64,000 bases of DNA from an uncultured SAR116 cluster alpha proteobacterium (GCA_902520885.1 CABYPW010000002.1:1-64000); one strand, 5' to 3'; positions 8,823 to 19,451 are shown, numbered from the stretch's first letter. Numbers and translations: made by a program. The notes: a model not told the origin generated them from the sequence alone.

Positions 8823-9368
8823 ATGTTGTTTAAACGCAGAAAACCAATGTCGATAATTGATAAATTGTCTCACTTTCTTCGTCCGCAAAAAGGTTACAGT
8901 AGGGCTATTGAGTATCTTAAAAAACGCTTTTACAGAATGACTGAGTCAAATTATTCTATGGCTATGGGTTTCACTTGTGGTGTGATGCTCAGTTTTACCC
9001 CGTTTGTTGGGTTTCATTTTATTATAGCTGGTTTTATTGCATATTTGATAAACGCAAGTATTTTTATGGCAGCGATAGGCACACTGGTTGGAAATCCTTG
9101 GACCTTTCCAATAATGTGGTGGGGTAGTCTTGAACTTGGAAAATGGGTGTTGGGTTATGGCTCCTCTGTTCAATTTGGACAAACATTTGGGATGGAGTCA
9201 ATTTTTTATGATATTTATTCAATAATGATACCGTGGATGCTTGGATCCCTTTTAATATCAATAATTTTGGGTCCTCCAATATTTTTTTTAATGTACTGGT
9301 TATTTAGAATTTTGCGTGAGCGATTTTATAAAAAATTGGAAGCTAAAAGAGATATTTCCAAAATTTAA
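8823..9368 (+). CDS. DUF2062 membrane protein
   Basis: 181 residues with three or four hydrophobic segments. It carries the DUF2062 signature: MGFTCGVMLSFTPFVGFH (48-65) followed by TLVGNPWTFPIMWW (about 87-100). It sits between rsh and pdxJ, the usual position in alphaproteobacteria. The biochemical role is not established. It starts with an ATG 23 bases after the rsh stop; a second Met (residue 9) is an alternative. Confidence 0.88.
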   Translation: MLFKRRKPMSIIDKLSHFLRPQKGYSRAIEYLKKRFYRMTESNYSMAMGFTCGVMLSFTPFVGFHFIIAGFIAYLINASIFMAAIGTLVGNPWTFPIMWWGSLELGKWVLGYGSSVQFGQTFGMESIFYDIYSIMIPWMLGSLLISIILGPPIFFLMYWLFRILRERFYKKLEAKRDISKI

Positions 9369-9494
9369 ATTTTTTAAGCCAAAAGTGAATAAAAATATTT
9401 TAAATTTAAAAAATAGTTTATAATTAAGAAATTTTAAAAGTTATTTATTAGAAGTTTCAGAACATTTCATAATTAGGATTATTGGAGCCTTAAA

Positions 9495-10229
9495 ATGAAA
9501 GAAATTCGATTAGGTGTGAATATCGATCATGTGGCAACACTTAGAAATGCTCGTGGAGGAACTCATCCTGATCCAATTCGCGCAGCTAAGATTGCAGAGG
9601 TTGCAGGAGCGGATGGAATCACTGTTCATTTGAGAGAAGATAGACGTCATATCAGAGATGAGGATGTAAAAAATATTATTAAAGAAACTATTATTCCTGT
9701 TAATTTGGAACTAGCAGGCAATCAGCAAATGATTGAAATAGCGTGTGCTCTAGAACCCAATGCGGTCTGTATTGTGCCGGAAAATAGACAAGAGGTCACT
9801 ACAGAAGGCGGTCTTTCTGTGTTTGGCCAAGAGAACAGGTTGGCGCCCTTCATCGAGAAATTGAAAAGAAAAAAAATAAAGGTTTCTCTATTTATTGATC
9901 CAAAAGTTCAGGAAATAGAGGCAGCTGTGAATATTGGAGCAGATATTGTTGAATTTCATACTGGCCGTTATTGTGATGCAGAAGAACATAATAAATATAA
10001 GGAGTTAACCTTTTTAGTTCAAGCTGCAAATGTTGCTAATAACTATGGAATAGAAGTTCATGCGGGGCATGGTTTGAATTTTAATAATGTCGTGCAAATA
10101 TCAAAAATAAAACAGATTAAAGAATTGAATATTGGTCATTTTATTATTGGTGAGGCTATTTTCTTAGGTCTTAAAACTACAATACAAGAAATGCGTCGTA
10201 TTATATCACATGCCAGAAACACAGCATAG
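9495..10229 (+). CDS. pdxJ: Pyridoxine 5'-phosphate synthase
   Basis: 244 residues. It condenses 1-deoxyxylulose 5-phosphate with an aminoacetone phosphate to form the PLP ring. Motifs: LGVNIDHVATLRNARGG (6-22), GADGITVHLREDRRHI, NLELAGN, PENRQEVTTEGGL, and EVHAGHGLNFNN. A GGAG ribosome site lies 8 bases before the ATG. It depends on DXP, the substrate of the dxr product encoded at 32321-33469. acpS follows after 14 bases. Confidence 0.97.
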   Translation: MKEIRLGVNIDHVATLRNARGGTHPDPIRAAKIAEVAGADGITVHLREDRRHIRDEDVKNIIKETIIPVNLELAGNQQMIEIACALEPNAVCIVPENRQEVTTEGGLSVFGQENRLAPFIEKLKRKKIKVSLFIDPKVQEIEAAVNIGADIVEFHTGRYCDAEEHNKYKELTFLVQAANVANNYGIEVHAGHGLNFNNVVQISKIKQIKELNIGHFIIGEAIFLGLKTTIQEMRRIISHARNTA

Positions 10230-10243
10230 TTAAGAGAAATAAC

Positions 10244-10648
10244 TTGATTTTAGGAATAGGTACAGATATCTGCAGCATTAAGCGCATAACGCATGTCAGA
10301 AAAAAATTCCCAATTAGATTTGAAGCAAAAATTCTCACCAAAAAAGAGCAAAAAGAGCTTTTTTTTCGCTCAGACAAAAATGCTTATATTGCTAAGCGGT
10401 TCGCTGCTAAAGAAGCAATTTATAAAGCGTTCAGCTTTATTAAACAGAATAGTATTAGTTGGCAGGAATTAGAGATTCTGAATGATGCAAGAAGTGGAGC
10501 GCCTCTGGTGTCCGTTCAAGGAAATTGTCTTGAAAAATTCAACGCGTATTTGGGGAAAGGATATAAGGGTAATATTCATATTTCCTTAACAGACGAATAT
10601 CCATATGCTATGGCCTATGTCATAATTGAAAAAATTAATGAGAATTAA
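10244..10648 (+). CDS. acpS: Holo-[acyl-carrier-protein] synthase
   Basis: 134 residues. It moves the 4'-phosphopantetheine arm of CoA onto apo-ACP. The start is a TTG at 10244 after AAGAGA, giving MILGIGTDICSIKRI, which fits the family's IxGIGxDIxxIxRI. The RFAAKEAIYKAF motif carries the metal-binding Glu and catalytic Lys, and HISLTDEYPYAMAYV closes the fold. The pdxJ-acpS-lepB order is the standard one. Confidence 0.96.
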   Translation: MILGIGTDICSIKRITHVRKKFPIRFEAKILTKKEQKELFFRSDKNAYIAKRFAAKEAIYKAFSFIKQNSISWQELEILNDARSGAPLVSVQGNCLEKFNAYLGKGYKGNIHISLTDEYPYAMAYVIIEKINEN

Positions 10649-10680
10649 TCAAAAATCTTCTTCAAACTAGGAAAAATTTA

Positions 10681-11454
10681 ATGGCTGACAGAAAGCAAAA
10701 TTATAAGGTGTCAAATTTAGCATCAAGCAGAAAAAATTCTGGAATTGCTGAAACACTTAAGACAATTTTTTTTGCAGGTTTAATTGCATTGACATTTCGC
10801 TCTTTGGTAGCAGAGCCTTTTAATATTCCATCTGGTTCAATGATTCCTACATTGCTGGTCGGCGATTACCTATTTGTCTCAAAATATTCTTACGGTTATA
10901 CAAAATACTCATTTCCGTTTGCGGCAGTACCAATTAGAGAAAGAGTTTTTTCAAGTTTTCCAGAACCAGGAGATGTTGTAGTTTTTAGGTTACCGTCGGA
11001 TGTCTCTATTGATTATATAAAGAGGGTTATTGGCCTTCCAGGTGACATAATACAGGTTGTTGATGGCATTTTACATATTAATGGAAAACAAGTTTTGAGA
11101 CGGCAAATTGGAGAAGTTGACGTATTAAGTGGTATATCTAAAATAAGGGCAGTTCTTTATGAAGAGATATTACCGAATGGACATAAACACGTCATTCAGG
11201 AGTTAAGAGATGATTTATCTTTTGATAATACGCCAGAGTTCAAAGTTCCCGAAGGTCATCTATTCATGATGGGTGATAATAGAGATAATTCAAGAGATAG
11301 CAGGAGTCAGGCAGTTGGTTTTGTACCTATTGAAAACTTAATTGGCCGGGCTGAATTTTTGTTTTTCAGTCATAACAATACTTCTAGCCTTTTTGAATTT
11401 TGGAAATGGCCATTTGCGATAAGATATAACAGGATTGGTAAAGGTATTTATTGA
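10681..11454 (+). CDS. lepB: Signal peptidase I
   Basis: 257 residues. A single N-terminal membrane segment (about 24-44) is followed by the catalytic domain on the periplasmic side. The nucleophile is S53 in NIPSGSMIPTL and the general base is K114 in YIKRVIGLPGD; box E is MGDNRDNSRDSR. It removes signal peptides from exported proteins, including the BamA and Skp-like proteins encoded later in the window. Its stop overlaps the rnc ATG by one base (TGATG). Confidence 0.97.
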   Translation: MADRKQNYKVSNLASSRKNSGIAETLKTIFFAGLIALTFRSLVAEPFNIPSGSMIPTLLVGDYLFVSKYSYGYTKYSFPFAAVPIRERVFSSFPEPGDVVVFRLPSDVSIDYIKRVIGLPGDIIQVVDGILHINGKQVLRRQIGEVDVLSGISKIRAVLYEEILPNGHKHVIQELRDDLSFDNTPEFKVPEGHLFMMGDNRDNSRDSRSQAVGFVPIENLIGRAEFLFFSHNNTSSLFEFWKWPFAIRYNRIGKGIY

Positions 11455-12131
11455 TGGATGTTGCTAGAGTTGATAAGCTGCAAACGATCCTCGGATATAA
11501 GTTTAAAAATATATCTCTTTTGAATCAGGCCCTATCTCATCGAAGTATTTTTTCCAATGATTTATCATATGAGCGTCTTGAATTTTTGGGAGATAGAGTT
11601 CTTGGTTTAATACTAGCAAAACATCTTTTTGTAGAATTTAAAAGTGATGACCAAGGAGATCTTACAAAACGTTTTCACGCACAAGCAAAACAATCAAATC
11701 TAAGTGAAATAGCCATAAAAATTGGATTACATAAATTTATCGTTGCTGAAAAAGGAATTGACCTTAGCTCTCAACCCTCAATTTTGGCAGATGTTGTGGA
11801 GTCTTTGATTGCTGGTCTGTATCTAGACGGAGGTTTAGAAACAGCTGAAAACTTCATACTAAAACATTGGGATTGGCATGGCAGAGTACCAGAGGATACA
11901 TTACATAATCCAAAATCTGCATTGCAGGAATGGTCAGAAGCAAATGGACTAGGCTTACCTGTATATGAGCTTATAAAAAAGACTGGTCCAGATCATTTGG
12001 CGAGTTTTACAACTAGGGTAATGATTGAGGGTTACGGTCCTTCTATTGGCACTGGCTCATCAAAAAAACTATCGGAACAAGATGCTGCAAAACAACTAAT
12101 ATCTTTTCTTGCCAAACAGAATATTAATTAG
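11454..12131 (+). CDS. rnc: Ribonuclease III
   Basis: 225 residues from the ATG at 11454, which shares one base with the lepB stop; a TTG one codon earlier is possible. The catalytic domain has the signature ERLEFLGDRVL (40-50) and the second acidic cluster ILADVVESLIAGLYLDGG. A C-terminal double-stranded RNA-binding domain covers about 155-223 (PKSALQEWSEANG through GTGSSKKLSEQDAAKQL). It processes rRNA precursors and other structured RNAs. era follows after 3 bases. Confidence 0.97.
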   Translation: MDVARVDKLQTILGYKFKNISLLNQALSHRSIFSNDLSYERLEFLGDRVLGLILAKHLFVEFKSDDQGDLTKRFHAQAKQSNLSEIAIKIGLHKFIVAEKGIDLSSQPSILADVVESLIAGLYLDGGLETAENFILKHWDWHGRVPEDTLHNPKSALQEWSEANGLGLPVYELIKKTGPDHLASFTTRVMIEGYGPSIGTGSSKKLSEQDAAKQLISFLAKQNIN

Positions 12132-12134
12132 AAA

Positions 12135-13076
12135 ATGAACATAGAAAACCAATTCTTTTCAAACCAAAAAACCAGGTCAGGTTTTGTGGCCATTATTGGT
12201 GCGCCAAATGCTGGAAAATCTACATTAATGAATTTCATAGTAGGGGCCAAAGTATCTATTGTCACACCGAAGGTTCAAACGACCAGAACAAGAATAAAAG
12301 GAATAGCAATGGTCGCTGATTCTCAAATTATTTTTATTGATACGCCTGGTATATTTGCTCCAAAAAGAAGATTAGATAGGGCTATGGTAAATGCTGCTTG
12401 GCAGGGGACTGATGAAGCAGATATTATATTGTTGCTTCATGATAGTACGCGTTCTTCCTCTGATGAGGAAACAGAAAATATTATCAATAGAATAGAGAAT
12501 ATTCAACGAGAATTCCCAAATCGTAAAATTGCGCTAATCTTGAATAAAATAGATCTTGTTAAGCCAGAAAACCTCCTTGATAAGGCATCAAAGTTGGCAA
12601 AGATTATTAACTTTGAAAAAATATTTATGATATCTGCAAAAAAAGGAAAGGGCGTTAAAGACCTCGTAAGATGGCTTGCAGAGCAATTGCCGCAAGGTCC
12701 ATTTTTGTTTGATCCTGATGACTTATCGGATATGCCTCAGAGACAACTAGCATCTGAGATATTACGAGAAAAATTATTTATTAATTTGCATCAAGAGTTA
12801 CCTTACCAGCTTACTGTTGAAACAGATAGGTGGCTAGAAAAAGAGGATGGTAGTGCTGAAATTCACATCAGTATTTACGTTGCAAGAGAGGGACATCGTG
12901 GTATTATATTGGGCAAAAAAGGGCAAACTATGGGGCGAATTGGAAAGGCTGCAAGACTTGAGCTGGAAAACATGTTTGAACGAAGAATCCATTTGTTCAC
13001 ACATGTTAAATTTCGTAAAGATTGGATGAATGACCCTGAGAGATATCTAAATTGGGAACTTGAATTTGATGCCTGA
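12135..13076 (+). CDS. era: GTPase Era
   Basis: 313 residues. The GTPase motifs are G1 GAPNAGKST (22-30), G3 DTPG, and G4 NKID, with a typical TTRTRIKG switch I. A C-terminal KH domain contains HRGIILGKKGQTMGRIG. Era binds the 3' end of 16S rRNA and acts in 30S assembly. Its stop overlaps the recO start. The rnc-era-recO order is conserved widely in proteobacteria. Confidence 0.97.
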   Translation: MNIENQFFSNQKTRSGFVAIIGAPNAGKSTLMNFIVGAKVSIVTPKVQTTRTRIKGIAMVADSQIIFIDTPGIFAPKRRLDRAMVNAAWQGTDEADIILLLHDSTRSSSDEETENIINRIENIQREFPNRKIALILNKIDLVKPENLLDKASKLAKIINFEKIFMISAKKGKGVKDLVRWLAEQLPQGPFLFDPDDLSDMPQRQLASEILREKLFINLHQELPYQLTVETDRWLEKEDGSAEIHISIYVAREGHRGIILGKKGQTMGRIGKAARLELENMFERRIHLFTHVKFRKDWMNDPERYLNWELEFDA

Positions 13077-13803
13077 ATGGCAAGATGAGGGTATTATTCT
13101 AAGTAACAAACCATATGGTGAACTGCATAGTGTTGCCTCTATCCTAACAAAAACACATGGGCGTCATGCGGGATTAGTCCAAGCCGGGCAATCTAGAAAG
13201 AGACTTTCTGCCTTACAACCTGGTTGTTTTGTAGGGTTGGAGTGGCGAGCAAGATTGGAGGGACAATTAGGCACATTTAAGGTTGAGCTCTCGAAAAATT
13301 ATTCTGCCCCGTTAATAGATACACCACTGCGTCTTTCCGCCTTATTAAGTCTTTGTAGTTTACTAGAAATTACCCTTCCTGAGCGTGAGCCTCAAGACAA
13401 CCTATGGAATGCATCAAAAGCGCTATTGGATATTTTATCACTTAGTGAAAACGAAAATGAATGGCTGTCATTTTTTATTAAGTGGGAATTAGGCTTATTA
13501 CGTGAATTGGGGTTTGCACTGAAGCTCCAATGTTGTGGTGTAACTGGCTCAACAAATGAACTCGCATATGTTAGCCCAAAGACCGGAAGCGCAATTAGCA
13601 AGGATGCAGCAGGAGTCTATGCAAATAGATTGCTGGTTTTGCCAATGTGTCTTGGAGGGCATACCAAAACCAAAAGGGAATTTACAGCTGGAATAAAAAT
13701 TACCGGGCATTTTTTGCAAAAATACATATTTAATACCATTAATAGAAAATTGCCTACCCCCCGTGAACGACTCGTAAATATGGTAGAGTCTTTAAATTTG
13801 TGA
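13069..13803 (+). CDS. recO: DNA repair protein RecO
   Basis: 244 residues from the ATG at 13069, which overlaps the end of era by 8 bases; a TTG three codons earlier is less likely because MPEWQDEGIILSNKPYGE matches the family start. An N-terminal OB-fold (about 1-80, with KTHGRHAGLVQAGQSRK) is followed by a helical domain. The zinc-binding cysteines of some RecO proteins are only partly present (QCCGVTG). RecO loads RecA on SSB-coated single strands in the RecFOR pathway. Confidence 0.92.
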   Translation: MPEWQDEGIILSNKPYGELHSVASILTKTHGRHAGLVQAGQSRKRLSALQPGCFVGLEWRARLEGQLGTFKVELSKNYSAPLIDTPLRLSALLSLCSLLEITLPEREPQDNLWNASKALLDILSLSENENEWLSFFIKWELGLLRELGFALKLQCCGVTGSTNELAYVSPKTGSAISKDAAGVYANRLLVLPMCLGGHTKTKREFTAGIKITGHFLQKYIFNTINRKLPTPRERLVNMVESLNL

Positions 13804-13847
13804 CACTACATATTGTATTATACTTGGGATAAAGTTAATAAGATAAA

Positions 13848-16076
13848 ATGTCAGACTTTAAAAAATTGATTACAGATGAAACTAGTACGTTCGTAACCAC
13901 TGAATTTACTTCAGCATTATCAGATCGCTATTTAGCCTATGCTCTATCTACTATTACATCTCGTTCGTTACCTGATGTAAGAGATGGTTTAAAACCTGTT
14001 CATCGAAGATTATTATTTGCCATGCAACAGCTTAAACTTGACCCCGAAAAATCATTCAAAAAATCAGCTCGTGTAGTTGGTGATGTTATTGGTAAATATC
14101 ATCCGCATGGCGACAGTGCTATATACGATGCTATGGTGAGATTGGCGCAAGAATTTGCAATGAGATATCCACTAGTTGATGGGCAGGGAAATTTCGGTAA
14201 TATTGACGGTGATAATGCCGCAGCTATGCGATATACTGAAGCTCGTCTCACTAAAGTTTCTAGACTTCTTCTTAATGGTATTGATGAAAATGCGGTTGAT
14301 TTTAGGCAGACATATGATGGGGAGTCGGAAGAACCTATTTTATTACCTGCTGCTTTTCCAAATCTACTCGCAAATGGAGCTCAGGGTATTGCAGTTGGAA
14401 TGGCAACCAGTATCCCACCACATAACATAATTGAGCTCGTTGAGGCTGCAAAACATCTTGTTAAGCATCCCGGTTCATCAATTGAAACATTAATGAACTT
14501 CGTAAAAGGGCCTGATTTTCCGACTGGGGGCGTTTTAGTAGAGTCAGAGAATTCAATATTGTCTGCTTATAAGACAGGAAAAGGAAGCTTTAGGCTGAGA
14601 GCAAGCTATGAGGTCGAAAAAGAAAAAAATGGCCTATGGCGTTTAATTGTAACACAAATACCTTTTCAAATTCAAAAGTCTCGTCTTATCGAAAAACTTG
14701 CAGACGCATTACAACAAAAAAAATTACCTATGCTCCAAGATATTAGAGATGAGTCGGCGGAAGATATAAGGATTTTATTGGAACCAAAATCTAGAAGACT
14801 ATCACCTGAGGTTGTAATGGAAAGCTTGTTCCATGTCACCGACCTAGAGATAAGAATACCATTAAATCTAAATGTGTTAGATTCTGATAATAAGCCAAAT
14901 GTTATTAGTTTAAAAGAAGCATTACAACAATGGCTTTCTCATAGGAAAGATGTGCTATTACGCCAATCTCAGTTTAGATTAGATAAAATTCAGAAACGAT
15001 TAGAAATTATTGAAGGCTATTTAATCGTATTTTTGAATTTAGATGAGGTTATTGAAATTATAAGAGAGGATGAGCATCCGCGTGATAATTTGATGTATCG
15101 ATTTTCGTTAACCGATTTTCAAGCAAATACAGTCCTTGACATGCGACTTCGCTCTCTTCGGAAACTTGAGGAAGAGGGACTAAAAAGCGAGCAAGAAACC
15201 TTAAGACAAGAGCAAGATGAATTATTTTTCCTGCAAAATAATGAGAAAACTCAATGGGAGAAAATATTAGTTGAGTTGAATAAATTAAAATCTGATTTCG
15301 TAAATAGTGATAAGCGAATGACTCAGATAAGTGCTCTACCTGAAATAGATTTCAATCCTATGGATATGCTCGTTGAAAAAGAGTCTCTCACAGTCATTTG
15401 CTCTGAAAAAGGTTGGATTAGAGCTATGAAAGGACACTTAGATTTAGGAGCAGATTATAAATTTAAGGAGGGAGATGGACCAAAGTTTATTTTACATGCA
15501 GAATCAACAAGCAAATTGCTTTTATTTAGTGATAATGGTCGTTTTTATACAATAGGGTGCGACATATTGCCAAAAGGTCGTGGTTTTGGTGAACCCATAA
15601 ATCTTTTTATTGATTTGCCAACAGAGCATACTGTTGTTTCTGTACTTAAATCAGATGTCGAGCAATTATTGCTTGTCTCGAATAAAGGATATGGTTTGCG
15701 TATTCACACGTCAAACGTGATAGCGCAAACAAAAGGTGGGAAACAAATCTTGAATCTTAAAACAGATGAGAGAGCTCAAATTTGTGTGCCAGTCGAAACA
15801 GATATGTTAGCGAGTATAGGAAAAAATAGAAAATTACTTATATTTCCGGTATCTGAAGTGCCTCTAATAAATAGGGGTAGAGGTGTGATTCTACAACGAT
15901 TTAAGGAAGGTGATTTAGCAGATTTGACGCTTTTTGATAGTAAAACAGGTCTAACTTGGAAAACAAATGGCAAACGAATTCGCCATCTAACAGATTACGA
16001 GTTTTGGAGAGGAAAAAGAGGTGCTGCTGGTAAGTTACCACCAAATGGGTTTCCAAGACCGGCAAGATTCACTTGA
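13848..16076 (+). CDS. parC: DNA topoisomerase IV subunit A
   Basis: 742 residues, the usual ParC length and shorter than GyrA. The breakage-reunion domain has [35 protein letters not shown] (the quinolone-target region) and the catalytic Y129 in [12 protein letters not shown] degenerate beta-pinwheel C-terminal domain follows from about 490 ([15 protein letters not shown]). The GyrA-box QRRGGKG is absent, as expected for ParC. It decatenates daughter chromosomes. It ends 13 bases from the convergent bpt. Confidence 0.95.
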   Translation: MSDFKKLITDETSTFVTTEFTSALSDRYLAYALSTITSRSLPDVRDGLKPVHRRLLFAMQQLKLDPEKSFKKSARVVGDVIGKYHPHGDSAIYDAMVRLAQEFAMRYPLVDGQGNFGNIDGDNAAAMRYTEARLTKVSRLLLNGIDENAVDFRQTYDGESEEPILLPAAFPNLLANGAQGIAVGMATSIPPHNIIELVEAAKHLVKHPGSSIETLMNFVKGPDFPTGGVLVESENSILSAYKTGKGSFRLRASYEVEKEKNGLWRLIVTQIPFQIQKSRLIEKLADALQQKKLPMLQDIRDESAEDIRILLEPKSRRLSPEVVMESLFHVTDLEIRIPLNLNVLDSDNKPNVISLKEALQQWLSHRKDVLLRQSQFRLDKIQKRLEIIEGYLIVFLNLDEVIEIIREDEHPRDNLMYRFSLTDFQANTVLDMRLRSLRKLEEEGLKSEQETLRQEQDELFFLQNNEKTQWEKILVELNKLKSDFVNSDKRMTQISALPEIDFNPMDMLVEKESLTVICSEKGWIRAMKGHLDLGADYKFKEGDGPKFILHAESTSKLLLFSDNGRFYTIGCDILPKGRGFGEPINLFIDLPTEHTVVSVLKSDVEQLLLVSNKGYGLRIHTSNVIAQTKGGKQILNLKTDERAQICVPVETDMLASIGKNRKLLIFPVSEVPLINRGRGVILQRFKEGDLADLTLFDSKTGLTWKTNGKRIRHLTDYEFWRGKRGAAGKLPPNGFPRPARFT

Positions 16077-16089
16077 AGTAAAAAATGTT

Positions 16090-16812
16090 CTAATCTTTTT
16101 CTACCCAATGACCATCAATATAAAGTTCATAAGGTTTAAAACGACCTTTATAAGCCATCTTTTGACTATTTTTTACAAAATACCCTAAATACAGCCATTT
16201 TTTTGAATATGATTTAGTCAACTGAATTGCATCGATTATTAGAAAAGTTCCAAGAGACTGTTGGTCTAGTCTTGGGTCAAAAAAACTGTAAACAGCACTC
16301 AAACCATCTCTTTGTTTATCGATTAAAAGGCAAGCAACTAAATCATTATCCTCATCCCTATATTTTATTAAAAATGTATCAATGGGAGAATTGTGGATCA
16401 TTGAATGAAAATCAAATTGGGACATTGTTGCCATTTGACCATCATTATGCCTAGATTTTAGGTAGGCTTTGAAAAGATTAAAAGCCTCTTCGTCTGCATC
16501 TTTGTCATCAAAGGACATTTGTAAATGATTGTTTTTTCGCAATATCCTTTTCAAATTTTTTGATAAAACGAAATTTTTTGCATCAACTCTAATCGGTATA
16601 CATGAGTTACAATCAGTACATACAGGTTTATAAACCCAGTTTTCAACTCGTCTGAAACCACTTTCTGCTAACTGATCATGTAACTGAGGCACTTCGGAAA
16701 TATCTGCTGCTAGTCTTTGCTCTTCTCTATTTTGAAGATATGCACATTCATGACTCCTAGTTATCCGAAGATTAAGAAGTTTATTATTAAATTTAATTTT
16801 CGTTTGATCCAT
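16090..16812 (-). CDS. bpt: Aspartate/glutamate leucyltransferase (Bpt)
   Basis: 240 residues from the ATG at 16812; a TTG 12 codons upstream is less likely. It transfers leucine from Leu-tRNA onto N-terminal Asp or Glu, marking proteins for ClpSAP (N-degron pathway). Motifs: HECAYLQNREEQRLAADI, ESGFRRVENWVYKPVC, the CTDCNSCIPIRV zinc-like cluster, and the acetyltransferase-like half with QSLGTFLIIDAI and LGYFVKNSQKMAYKGRF. It is convergent with parC. Confidence 0.9.
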   Translation of the reverse strand: MDQTKIKFNNKLLNLRITRSHECAYLQNREEQRLAADISEVPQLHDQLAESGFRRVENWVYKPVCTDCNSCIPIRVDAKNFVLSKNLKRILRKNNHLQMSFDDKDADEEAFNLFKAYLKSRHNDGQMATMSQFDFHSMIHNSPIDTFLIKYRDEDNDLVACLLIDKQRDGLSAVYSFFDPRLDQQSLGTFLIIDAIQLTKSYSKKWLYLGYFVKNSQKMAYKGRFKPYELYIDGHWVEKD

Positions 16813-16910
16813 ATTTAAGTTTATCCGCCAATCTTCTTGGATTTGCAAAATATTTTTTAAAACCCCAAGTTTTTAAATAGATAATAATTAACCCTAAAGG
16901 CCTATAGAAT

Positions 16911-18149
16911 TTAAAATTTCTCATCTAACAATTGAACTTCAAAGCCATTGTTTTTTAGACTTGATAAAATTTCATTTGCGTGTTCTGTGTCTCTTGTTTC
17001 AATAACGACATCTATTTTGGCAAGCTTAGCAGGGACGTTATAAAATAATCTTTGGTGATATACCTCTATTATGTTGCCATGGTTTGAGCTAATTGATTGG
17101 GCAATTTTTGCCAGCATTCCCGGTTCATCGCTAATGCCAATACGAATCCTGATAAGTCTTCCATCTGAAATTAGTGCTCTATTGAGTATGGTTCCTAGCA
17201 AGCGAGAATCGATATTTCCACCGCAGATAACTGTACCAACCCTTTTATTTTTGAAGGTATCATGTGAAGCATAAATCGCCGCTAGGCCGGCAGCACCTGC
17301 ACCCTCTGAAATGATGCTTTGATGCTCTATAAGAGCACTAATAGCCCATTCAATTTGTTGCTCATTCACCAAAATAATTTTATCAACTAGTTCCTTAACA
17401 ATAGGCTTTGTTAGTTTCCCAGGAGTTTTAACAGCAATTCCCTCTGCTAAAGTGTCCCCACCCGATTGAAGGTTTAATCCAGCAAGTGATCGGCTCATTG
17501 AAGGATAGAGTTCACTCTCAACACCTATAATTTTTATATCAGGATTAATAGATTTAGCTGCTATGCTGATGCCAGATATCAAACCACCCCCACCGATTGG
17601 AATAACAAGATAGTCGAGATTGGGGACCTCGTCCATTATTTCTAGTCCAATTGTACCTTGACCAGTAATTATATGTGGGTCATCAAATGGATGGACCAGC
17701 TGAAACCCATTTTCATTTATGAGTCGCTCGACTGTAAGTTTTGACTCATCTAAAGATCTGCCAGTCAAAATAATTTCTGCTCCGTAAGCTTTTGTTTTAG
17801 ATATTTTTGTAAATGGTGTTTGTTCTGGCATAACGATAATTGATTTTATTCCTTGTTGCTGAGAACGAAAAGCCACTGCTTGTGCATGGTTACCAGCAGA
17901 CATTGTAATAACCCCAATTTTTTTATTTTTTTCATCGAGTTCGTGGAGCGCTATGAACGCACCTCTAGATTTGAAAGAGGACGTAAATTGTAAATTCTCT
18001 AGTTTTAGATAGAGAGAACTCTCCAATAAGTCGGATAATGAATGAGCAAATATAGTAGGAGTCGAGAGAATATTACCTGAAAGCTTTTTGGAAGATTGTT
18101 TGATACGATCTATATTTATGCCGTAAAAATCCGGTTTGGCCATACCCAT
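16911..18149 (-). CDS. ilvA: Threonine ammonia-lyase with C-terminal ACT domain
   Basis: 412 residues. It makes 2-oxobutanoate from threonine, the entry to isoleucine. The PLP lysine is K60 in TSSFKSRGAF, followed by MSAGNHAQAVAF, the phosphate loop IPIGGGGLISGI, and EGAGAAGLAAIYA. A single ACT-like regulatory domain (about 332-410, IRIGISDEPGMLAKIAQSI) suggests the medium form rather than the E. coli biosynthetic enzyme with two such modules. An AAGGAG site five bases before the ATG at 18149 supports the start. It is a distant paralogue of the enzyme at 2215-3189. Confidence 0.88.
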   Translation of the reverse strand: MGMAKPDFYGINIDRIKQSSKKLSGNILSTPTIFAHSLSDLLESSLYLKLENLQFTSSFKSRGAFIALHELDEKNKKIGVITMSAGNHAQAVAFRSQQQGIKSIIVMPEQTPFTKISKTKAYGAEIILTGRSLDESKLTVERLINENGFQLVHPFDDPHIITGQGTIGLEIMDEVPNLDYLVIPIGGGGLISGISIAAKSINPDIKIIGVESELYPSMSRSLAGLNLQSGGDTLAEGIAVKTPGKLTKPIVKELVDKIILVNEQQIEWAISALIEHQSIISEGAGAAGLAAIYASHDTFKNKRVGTVICGGNIDSRLLGTILNRALISDGRLIRIRIGISDEPGMLAKIAQSISSNHGNIIEVYHQRLFYNVPAKLAKIDVVIETRDTEHANEILSSLKNNGFEVQLLDEKF

Positions 18150-18250
18150 TTAGTACTCCTTTTTACTGGAATAATCTAAGAAAAAAGTATTAGGTCAACT
18201 TGTGATATCCGATGTGCGACCATTAACAGGCAATTTACGATAGGTTTTAG

Positions 18251-19255
18251 CTAAAATATGCCATCTTTCAAGCTTTTAGCAATCTTAGGCGCAAAATAAG
18301 TAAAAATAGCTGTAGCTCCAGCACGTTTAATTCCTATTAGAGATTCTTTTATAACATCATCTTCTGATAGCCATCCATTTTTACTAGCAGCAACTAGCAT
18401 ACTATATTCCCCCGATACTTGATAGGCAAAGCAAGGAATTTGGAACTTTTTACTGATTTGACTAACAATATCCAGATAAGGCATTGCAGGTTTGATCATT
18501 ATAATATCGGCACCCTCATTAATATCCAAAGATATTTCAGAAATTGCCTCTAAACTATTCCTTGGATCCATCTGATACGTAGTTTTTCCTTTACTTCCTA
18601 GCAATAAACCCGCGCCAACGGCATCTCTAAATGGGCCATAAAATGCAGAAGCATACTTTGCCGCATAGGATAAAATAATCATATCTACAAAGCCATTATT
18701 TTCGAATGCCGTGCGTATTTTACCTATTCTACCATCCATCATATCTGACGGGGCAACAATATCACAGCCTGCTGTCGCGAGAGTTAACGCTTGTTTAACT
18801 AAACTATCATTTGTCTTATCATTCAATATTATGTCGTTTTCAATAATTCCGTCATGACCATGGTCAGTATATGGATCTAAGGCTACGTCACAAATAATTA
18901 TTAATTCAGGGAAATATTTTTTTATTTCCCTGATGCAACGACAAATTAAATTATTACTATTGTATGCGTCACTGCCAAATCTATCCTTTTTATCTTCCTC
19001 TAATTTTGGGAACAGAGCTATCATAGAGATGCCATGTAGTGATGCTATTTCGCATTTTTGAAGGATTTTATCTATTGAGTAGCGTTCAACTCCTGGCATT
19101 GATTTAATTGGTTGTTTTTGATTTTTACCTTCGATTACAAATAACGGCCAAATGAGATCTGATATCAAAAGATTAGTCTCAGAAATAACAGAACGAATAG
19201 ACTCTGTTCGGCGTAGTCTTCTTAATCTTGTTGAAGGAAATTGTCTTTTTATCAT
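18251..19255 (-). CDS. hemB: Delta-aminolevulinic acid dehydratase
   Basis: 334 residues. It joins two 5-aminolevulinate molecules into porphobilinogen in haem synthesis. The Schiff-base lysines lie in LSYAAKYASAFYGPFRDA and IMIKPAMPYLDI. The metal region CDVALDPYTDHGHDG lacks the triple-cysteine zinc site of animal enzymes, so this is the magnesium-type enzyme usual in alphaproteobacteria. It is a single-gene unit, divergent from the hydrolase at 19452. Confidence 0.96.
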   Translation of the reverse strand: MIKRQFPSTRLRRLRRTESIRSVISETNLLISDLIWPLFVIEGKNQKQPIKSMPGVERYSIDKILQKCEIASLHGISMIALFPKLEEDKKDRFGSDAYNSNNLICRCIREIKKYFPELIIICDVALDPYTDHGHDGIIENDIILNDKTNDSLVKQALTLATAGCDIVAPSDMMDGRIGKIRTAFENNGFVDMIILSYAAKYASAFYGPFRDAVGAGLLLGSKGKTTYQMDPRNSLEAISEISLDINEGADIIMIKPAMPYLDIVSQISKKFQIPCFAYQVSGEYSMLVAASKNGWLSEDDVIKESLIGIKRAGATAIFTYFAPKIAKSLKDGIF

Positions 19256-19451
19256 TTAAATACTCATTAAATTTGAATTTAATCATATATTACTAAAAAT
19301 AGGTTGCAAATCGCTAAATTGAAGCAAAAAAGGCAATTAAATTTTATTTTTTGTAGCTAATGACCATTATAAAACGCTTTTGTATATAAGACATTCATAT
19401 GATTATGTGATATAGAATTTTCAAAAATTAGATAAGGTTAATGGATACAAG
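19256..19451. other. Divergent intergenic region hemB / 3-hydroxyisobutyryl-CoA hydrolase
   Basis: 196 AT-rich bases between divergent genes, so both promoters should be here. A run TTTTGTATATAAGA around 19378 resembles a -10 element, but no well-spaced -35 stands out. No hairpin or repeat was noticed. Confidence 0.35.
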